Source: Tubulanus polymorphus
Taxonomy: Eukaryota; Nemertea; Palaeonemertea; Tubulaniformes; Tubulanidae
Length of the DNA: 64,000 nucleotides
Assembly (NCBI RefSeq): GCF_964204645.1
Contig: NC_134035.1
Span: forward strand, 5,146,501-5,210,500
Direction: 5' to 3'
Position numbers and translations under genes: made by a program. Within the stretch, counting starts at the first letter, position 1. Every line of letters begins with the position of its first letter. The notes beneath the pieces were generated by a model that was not told where the DNA came from, ran no database searches, and saw nothing but the letters and a program-made list of their open reading frames with translations. Positions 40,701 through 49,700 of the stretch are shown here, piece after piece.

Positions 40701-43700
40701 TAAAATGATTTTTTATCTGTTCAGTAAGAGATATTGGAGAGGATGGAAAATTCAGATCTTCACCGGTTTCCTGTATAGCGCTGGTAAAAGAGTTGTGTAT
40801 GTACAGTAGTACACACTAGCAACATCTTCACCACGAATTCCACTAACTACATTAAACCCCCCAACATTTTATAATTTATACGTCTTTTTGATGTGCGCCT
40901 ACATCAAAGGCTTCTCGGGCGAAGGTCGGCACCGTTTAGCCTTTCAAACGGGTTCAGCCGATCTCAAGAATTCACTTTATTTTACTTTCAACCGAGCGTA
41001 GATAAAGTCAGTACACACGCCGAACAAAAAAACAATTTGAAGACATTAAAATTTAGTAGCGCGCCGTAAATACATAAAATCGTTATCTGTACGTTATTGT
41101 AATAATGATAACACAAGTGTACCGCCCTAAAATTAAACCCGTACTGACCTAGTTATCTTCCGTATATCGGAAGTTTTCTTCGATAGGCCTATAATCTGTA
41201 GTGTACTCGTTTTACTGGACTATTTATTCGTGAACTTAATTGTGATACCAGACAAATGAATAAGAGAATAATGTTTCTGATGGTCGTTTTCTGTGCTAAC
41301 GGGACCCTGTTTCTGTGCTAACGGGACTCTGTGTCATAATCATAGACTGGGTAACGTAGTTACACCTAAGGGCAATGCCTCTGCCTGGGAGATAAGCATC
41401 ATAGTGATAATAAGAAACCATGGTTATATCTGGCAAATTTCAAATTGTGTCCTGGGAGTATTTTGCCCCCCCCCCCTCCGATGAAAAAAGGAAAAGTGTG
41501 AAGGGGAGAAAGGATCAGAGGTCCCCTTAGACTATCCCCTTCGATGAGGAGAGAATCCCACAATGATAATAAAAAGTCCGAAAATGAAACTTCGAGATAG
41601 TAGTTTATTCAACGTTTCGACTATATCCTAATAGTCATCTTCAGGAATAATGGAATAAGGAATCATTATTCCTGAAGATGACTATTAGGATATAGTCGAA
41701 ACGTTGAATAAACTACTATCTCGAAGTTTCATTTTCGGACTTTTTATTATCATTGTGGGATTCTCTCCTCATCGCGTCAACACGGATATTGTGTTTTACC
41801 TATCGTGACTATCCCCTTCATTTTATTGATAGCTAATTAATGTAATGAATGAAAATTTAGAATTTTCAAGTTTGATTTAATCATTCATCAACAGATACAA
41901 ACTGATCTCTTGTATGCTGTAGATATAGAAAAAAAAAACAAAGATTATTCCATCTCGCATAAATACCCCACTTCTATCTACGCCGATGATCTCTGTCTGT
42001 TCGGTTCAAATCAGTAAATTATATTTGTCTGACGCGTGAAACGAGGTTAGCACAGTTCGATCGGATATAACCGCTTACGGATAATGTAATAACGTTGCAT
42101 TTTACAGATCAAGAGGTGATCGTAAGCACGGAAGTCGAACATCCCGACGGAATCGCCGTCGATTGGATCGCTCGTAATCTCTACTGGACAGACACGGGCA
42201 CCGATCGTATCGAAGTCGCTCGTTTGAACGGAACGTCGCGTAAAGTCCTGATTTCCGACGATTTGAAAGAGCCGCGCGCGATCACGTTAGATCCGGTTGC
42301 AGGGTACGTATTTTAGTGAAACCCGTCAGTTCCGGTAACCGCACGATTAGTTACACGCCCGAGGCTTAGGACCAGTTTAAACCCCCTATTTCATCCTCTA
42401 ACTAATCTAAAATTTAGGACCAGTCCGGTGAATGTTTTTTCGGTCAATGACCCGGTTCTTAGGTTGTCAGCTAAGTTTGACCTCACAGTTGAAAACGTTT
42501 TATTCCCAATGTTTCGACCCGGAGTCAAATTCTGCCTGAGAATTGTGAAACTGGATACAATTGTTTTCAGGGCTTTTTCCCTATCAATTCGGAAAGAGAA
42601 AATTCTATTTTACTTTGAGTGGCCGGGTGTTGTGTACTCACTGGGTTAAGAGATTAGAAAATACCCAGTACAGCACTGTCTAAAAGTAAAAAATCTAATA
42701 CATGAAGCGTTGAGAAGCTTAGAAAGTAATTTGAATCCGTTTTGAACATTTTTTGTTGGTATCATTTTGTAGATTGATGTATTGGACCGATTGGGGCGAT
42801 GCGCCGAAAATCGAACGCGCGAATCTCGACGGCTCGAATCGACAGATGTTGGTGAACACGTCACTCGGCTGGCCGAACGGTCTCGCTATCGATTTCGACT
42901 TGCGACGTATTTACTGGGGCGACGCGAAAGAGGACAAAATCGAAATGTCGAACATGGACGGCACCGGTAGAAACGTACTCGTCAATAAGCAGCTACCTCA
43001 TATATTTGGCTTTAGTTTACTCGGTATGTCGGACAGAAATTTACAGACCTTTAAAATGTTTTGCTTGACTAGAGGCATCTATCTGTTCAATTGCGTGTTA
43101 AGGGTGAAACAGAGTTTGAAAATTGTCACTCGGTCACAGTTTGTATCAACAATGCGAACATTCTTCAGACCGAGCATCCTCCTTCGGCTGGCATTCCAAC
43201 CTGATGGTATCGCTACACTCAGCCACGGCACGAACCCCTGCCACACTAGACCGGGTGCGCAGCTACATGCGCAGGTTGGCCGCACGAAAACTCACGCCAT
43301 CAAACAGATTGCTCGTTGTATAATCGCTGAGGTACATTTCATGGAAAAACAATGAATGGGAAAACCGGGCTAGAAAAAACGGAATATCTGATTGGCTGAT
43401 AATGACATCAGCTAAGCTGCACACTCGGTCTAATGTGGCAGGGTTTTTTACAGTGGCGGGTATCGATGACATCAGGTTTGAATCAGTTATGTTTAAACGA
43501 GAAAGTTAAACGCAGTATATTTTGAGAATGGCTCTTTCAAACGAAATGATTAATGATTCACCGCCGTTGTATTTCAGGTAATTATATCTACTGGACCGAC
43601 TGGCAGCGCCGCTCTATTGAGCGCGTGAATAAACTAACCGGCGTAGGTCGCGAGGTGATTATCGACCAGCTGCCCGATCTGATGGGTCTGAAAGCAGTCA

Positions 43701-46700
43701 CCGTCAATAAGGCTGTAGGTGAGTAGGATTACGTCTGAATAGTTAGTTATTGAATTTAGGTGCGTTAATTCTCGCACTCATAGATTTGAGTAAAATTTTG
43801 CATAATTTGTTTATTACTGTTGAGAGTTTAAGGTAAAATATGACTAAAGTTCAGACATTTACAATAACTAATTTTTACTGTCGACAAGCTTTTTATCCTG
43901 GCCTTACCACTGGAAATCCCTGGTAGAAGCGCATTTGATCTGTGCTCACAGTGAATATTGTCAGACCGACTACTGCGGAGTCGGGATGTATTGAAACACA
44001 TTCTAATCCGTTTGTATTCTAAATTACAGGAACGAACAAATGCGCGTCTGAAAACGGAGGCTGCAGTCACCTGTGTTTGAACCGCGCCGATCCGAGCGGC
44101 CCGGTCTGCGCGTGTCCGATGGGTCTCGAGTTGTTAGCCAATCAGAAGACGTGCATCGTGCCGGAGGCGTTTTTGTTGTTCTCTCAACGGTCGGACATTC
44201 GTCGAATCTCGTTAGAAACGAATCACAACGACGTCGTCATTCCGCTCGCTCGCGTTAAAGACGCGATGGCGCTCGATTTCGATATCGACGATAATCGAAT
44301 TTACTGGACGGATTTACAGTTGAAGGTTCGTTTTGAATTTTAAAACGTCGCAACGAATGCGATCATCGACTATAACCCCTAATGTTTACAGTAAAAAAAA
44401 GTATAACTTATTTCTCCTTATTTCTCCGAATTATTCCAAAATTTCGAAATAATGATAACAATAGGCACTTATAGACTGCACTACACTACGTTTCAGTGCG
44501 GTTTACGATAAAAATTTCGCTTTAAAACACATTTAAACTACTAGTAAAAGTTTTCTTTAAAACGAAAATAATTTTAAGATGTAATTTAACATCATCAATG
44601 TCATTACAGTTCCGAAGTTTAAGGGGTAGATTATTCCATAAAATTGGTGCTGCATGTGAAAAAGATCTGCCATATCATTTCCAAGTTTATTTTGTCGTGT
44701 ATTTTGTAGAGTATCAGTCGAGCATTTATAAATGGCAGCGCCTTGGAGACGGTGATACAGTTCGGTTTGGAGTTTCCGGAGGGAATGGCCGTTGACTGGG
44801 TCGCGCACAACCTCTACTGGGCCGACATGAGCACCAAACGCATCGAAGTCGCGCGACTTGACGGTTCGTCGCGTCGCGTGATCATCTGGCGCGATCTCGA
44901 GGATCCGCGCTCGCTCGCGTTGGATCCGCCGCAGGGTCACATGTACTGGACGGATTGGTGCGACGATAAATCGAAGATCGAACGCGCCGCGCTGGACGGG
45001 TCGCATCGCGTCGTACTCATCGAGATCATCGGCGGTAAAGCGATCGGTTTGACGATCGATTACTCGGAGCGAAGGATTTACTGGGCCGACCTCGACGCTA
45101 AAGTCATCGAATCTTCAGATATGAACGGTAGGTTCACCGTTTACTGTCGATCGGTCGGAGATAATTCAATATGAATGAATTAAAAAAAGGCCATCGGTAC
45201 AAATTTTCTGAGCTAACAACAATAGTAGCGTCTCGGTATACCGGGCTTGAATTCCTATGAGGGAGAATTCTATCAGGGTAAAGGGAGTGAGGATTCTATT
45301 AGGCACGGATGAAAATCTATGAGATCATTCTTGAGATCGATGTGGATTCGTTGAGAAAATGATAGGGGAGGGGGGGTTAGGGTCTTAGGGAAAAGTTGAT
45401 GTTAGATCTTAGCGTACAAAGAACAGACCGTTATAAAGCGTCTCATAAAGCCGGTGCTACGATCTCTGAAATCATTTTTTACAACATCATTGCGAAACAC
45501 CACTGTTATCTAGAACCACTGTGTAGGTCAATAATATATATACATGCAATAGCGCTGCGCTGGAAATCTATATTTAGAATCAGCGGTCGCGCACTTCAAT
45601 TCATCCAACATAGCCTACGTGCTCAATAAAAGTAGTCATTGTTTTAATTCAGGCGCAATACCCTTGGCTTGAGTGATAGATTGGAAAGTTATAGATAGGG
45701 GCTCCTCTTGCGACTCATATTTATTAACAAGTTCATTTAAGTATTATGAACAGTGATTTGGATATCGTCGGAGCCATGCTTTTCATGTAGGCCTACTCAA
45801 GACATGAACAACGAACGCGTAGCAGCAGTCTTATTTTGTCATTAGAAAATGGGCCTCAGATGTGCCAAAAACTCCTTGAAATTTCAAAATTTTAGACCCC
45901 CCATTAGGGGCTTCGCCTCTAGTACTTAATTTCAAATTTTCCGCGTTTTTCAAACGCCACTGTTTTCATCCCTGATTAGGGAAAGGGTGATGCATCCCAC
46001 TTCTCCGGAATTCCGGATTTAAAAAAAATCCAATTTCATTTCCGGATTTTCGGGAGAAGTCAAAAACCACAAAAGAAAACATAAAAAATAATAAAATCAA
46101 TTCGGGATTCGACCCTTAACATCAAAACGTGACGGCTCCGTAGAGGGTTCGAAAAAGCCGTATTGTGCTGCCATGTAGTGGCAACAACCCTGCAGTACAC
46201 GATTAAACCAAGATGACGCAACGATCGAAATCGACTGACGTTTCGTTTGTTTTTGGCTCTGGTTTATATATGAGGTGTATTTGACGGAACCAATCGCTAT
46301 TTGAAAAAATGATCTATAGTCGGTAATGAAAGTGAGGCCTATAACGCGTATTGTGCCAGAACGCATCTCCTGGCGTTCTTATTTCAAAAATTTTCCCAGA
46401 CCCCCGACTTATTTTCCGGATTTTTAGCTTCACATAAGTGGCAACTCTGGCATCCACCTTTGAATCTTTGTGAGGGAGGGACATGGCTGAGTCTCACGAT
46501 GCCGTCGGGTTCAAATCCCTGATGAGGGAGGAATGTGGCAGAGTCCCACGAGTTCGAATCCCTGTTGAAGGAGGATATGAAATCAATTGGTAATTGTGGG
46601 ACTCGTACATTTTGGAACTACATTAAGAGATATACTGATGATGGCTTACAGTTGTTAGCCGAAACGTCGCTCCTCCAATACAATCAGATATAGAATTTTT

Positions 46701-49700
46701 CAATTTTGGCTTCGTTATTGTGGGATTTCTCTCGTCATCATCATACACGGATATCGTGTATCTTCTCGTCTAATTAAGAATCGATATTTCAGGTGGCGAT
46801 CGTAAACGCGTGATACCCGGCGAACTGTTATCACCGCGCGGTCTCACGCAATACGACGATTACATATTCTGGACGGATTGGGAGTCGAAAACGATCGAAC
46901 GAGCGAACAAAACGACCGGTTTGAACCGGACGACGATACAAACCGGCGTGGAATACGTGATGGATATACTAGTGTTTCACGCGTCTCGTCAATATGGCTG
47001 GAACACGTGCGTCATTAATAACGGAGGATGTTCTCATTTGTGCGTCGCGCATTCCGTCGATTATAACTCTACTTACACGCACCACTGCACCTGTCCTACG
47101 CATTATAAACTACATCCTGATAATCGCACCTGCATCGGTAAGTTATCATTGTATTCCTTACTCGGTGGAACTTTGTTCGAACAATTTGCAAACAAACTTA
47201 GAATTTCATCCGCAATTGCACAATTTTAAAGATTTTACACTGGATATATCAAACGATTGTTTATAACAAACAGATTTTCTAGTTCCCTGAAGTTTGTTGT
47301 TACAAGGTTCCACTGTATCAGTTATAAAGAAAAGATTTTCTGATCTCCTGAAGTTCGTTGTAAAGAGGTTCTGCTGTATCAGTTATAACGAACAGATTTT
47401 CTGATCTGCTGAAGTTCGTTGTAACTAGGTTTCATTGTATCACTTATAACAATGAGGTTTTCTGGTCTCCTGAAGTTCATTGTTACAAGGTTTCGCTGTA
47501 TCAGTTATAACGAACAGATTTTTAGGTCTCCTGAAGTTCGTGGTAACGTGGTTCCAATGTATCAGTCATAACGAACAGATTTTCGGGTCTCCTGAAGTTC
47601 ATAATAATGAGGTTCCACTGTGTCAGTTATAACAGCAGATGTTCTGGTTAGGGCATGTTATACCATGTGACCAGCTCTGACCTATCAGAAGCTAGGGTTA
47701 GGGTTAAACATGTGGTCGATCTGGGTACCGGGTGACTAGGTCAGACCTATCAGAAGCTAGAGATAGGGTTAAGCATGTGGTTTGTTTATTTACATTTAGG
47801 AACCTCTTGTTAACATTTGTGAGGTTCATTTAGAATATGAGGATCACTGATTCTTTGATTAACTAGAGAAACAGCTCTATTATAATCTAATCAGGGAATA
47901 TTTGGTCAAAGAATAGTGAATTGGGATTTTTGGTGTTTATCTGTTGTTCTTGCTGGGGTGGCTAAGATATCTATGATTTAACAGGGAAATCTTGGTCGAG
48001 GTCAGGGAAATATCAGGACCCAGTTCATCAGTTCTGAGTTACAGTTAACTTTGAGTCAAAATTAGTTCATCTTTGATTAGTTAACTCCGAACCAAATCTT
48101 AATCCACAACTGTGGAACCGGGATCCGGGGAATTACAGATTCCTGATCTGATTTGTAAGAACTCAGTTGTTGTTCTTTACGACAAGTATCCAGCACTGTT
48201 GAGCTTACGATGTTGGAATTTAACGTCGCTGTATTATATTGTATTTCCAGCTCCCGGATCGTTTCTATTGTTCAGCCAGAAGAATATGATTAACAGAATG
48301 TTACAGGACAACGATTCGCCGGATATCGTCCTGCCGATTCAGAGTCTACGAAATATCAAAGCTATCGACTTCGATCCGTCGGAGCGGTTCGTTTACTGGG
48401 TCGACGGCCGTACGAAAACAATCAAACGAGCTAAAGACGACGGCTCCGAGGTGAGAGATTCAAACGCTTCACGGGCCAATTTATTTATAAATTCTGTGGT
48501 CGAGTTGCGATAGTCTGTTAAACTGCCTCTTAGAGTTCAGTATGATAAGCATGAAGGTATTAACAGACCCGACTACGATTATTATAGGCCTATGCGAGTA
48601 GTTTAGAATTGTTTGCCAACATTCCCATGTGGGAACCAAGTCAAGTTCAGAGTTCATTGAAAATGAACCAATTTTCATTGCGTATATCTGAGCGTATTGT
48701 TACGCCATCTGGTGTGCACGGGTACCCCTAATTACCGGGTAAACTACTATTTTTGAAGTCAAATTGCTCTCTCAATTTTGGTGCAAACTACTATAGTTAA
48801 AATGGTCCGCACACTAGCAACAAAGCTGCCGCAACAACTGCCCCGTGGCAATTTATCGGCGACTTTGACGCCAAAAAATTTTTCGCGCACAGTAGCAATA
48901 ATGACGCAGCTTCAAGTGCTGCATCCGTCACTATTGTAGGTCAAGTGGTCAATCTATTATAAGTATGATCTCGATGCATGCGCGTTGAAACTAAATCCGG
49001 CTAAATCCTGCGGCACAGACTCAGAATTAGGCGCACACTCAGGCGTACTTGCTGCGCTGTGTGAAATATATCAAACATGTTTAGATATCGGCGTCAAAGC
49101 TGCAAGCTGCAAAAATGCCTGAAAATTGCCCACGCACACTAGGTAATTTTGACGAGCAGCGTACTTGTTGCGCAGCTTTGACGCTAGTGCGTGGCCCGCT
49201 TAAAGATGAAAGGTCTGAAAAAAGAAATACTATCAGAAACATAAAGAACAAATTTTCAGGTTAAATTTGTAGAGACGTTTATTTTTTAACACTGTAACAC
49301 TGTATGTTAACACTGTATGAAATTTTCTTGTGATATTTCCAGGCGTCTACGGTAGTTCCGAATCCGTCTGACATGCATCAGCCGTACGATATCGCGGTCG
49401 ATCCGTATTCTAAACATATATTCTGGTCGTGCAGTCAAAACGACGCTATAAACGTGACGCGGTTCGATATGACCGGCGTCGGGGTGATCATGGCCGGAAC
49501 GCATCAGAAACCTCGTTCCATCGTGTTACACACGCAGAAAGGGTAAGTCTGAATATACTAAAAATATCATTTTCAAGTTTTGCATGTATTGATTTGACAC
49601 TTATACTGCATGGGGCCAGATCAGTTTTATAGACCAGTTTTGACTCACTAAGGTTATTTTAATTAGTTTGGCTTTCAATCAGCGTTGAAGTCAAAACCTT

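Larger units (their letters stand above)
38628..44165 (+). other. LRP6: LRP5/6 exons: propeller 2 and EGF2
   Basis: Coding exons: 38628-38828, 42108-42303, 42773-43023, 43578-43718 and the first part of 44030-44325. Propeller 2 begins [19 protein letters not shown] and continues through [38 protein letters not shown] and [23 protein letters not shown]2 is [14 protein letters not shown] ... [18 protein letters not shown] 3.3-kb intron (38829-42107) interrupts it and carries a MITE remnant and a 233-bp palindrome. Confidence 0.94.
44166..47137 (+). other. LRP6: LRP5/6 exons: propeller 3 and EGF3
   Basis: Coding exons: the rest of 44030-44325, then 44710-45127 and 46793-47137. Propeller 3 opens with [20 protein letters not shown] and contains [39 protein letters not shown] and [20 protein letters not shown]. 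This is the Wnt3a- and DKK1-binding propeller in vertebrates. EGF3 is [14 protein letters not shown] to CTCPTHYKL ... RTC. Exon edges lie in the same phases as the rest of the gene. Confidence 0.94.

Noticed and set aside
44557-45006. 149-codon minus-strand frame
   Set aside because: It is antisense to LRP5/6 exon 44710-45127, whose plus-strand translation matches propeller 3 unambiguously.
46600-46680. Hammerhead ribozyme candidate (ctgatgatggctta...agccgaaac)
   Set aside because: CTGATGA and GAAAC are present, but the stem II register leaves an extra base and stems I and III are not evident by eye; only a covariance search could revive it.
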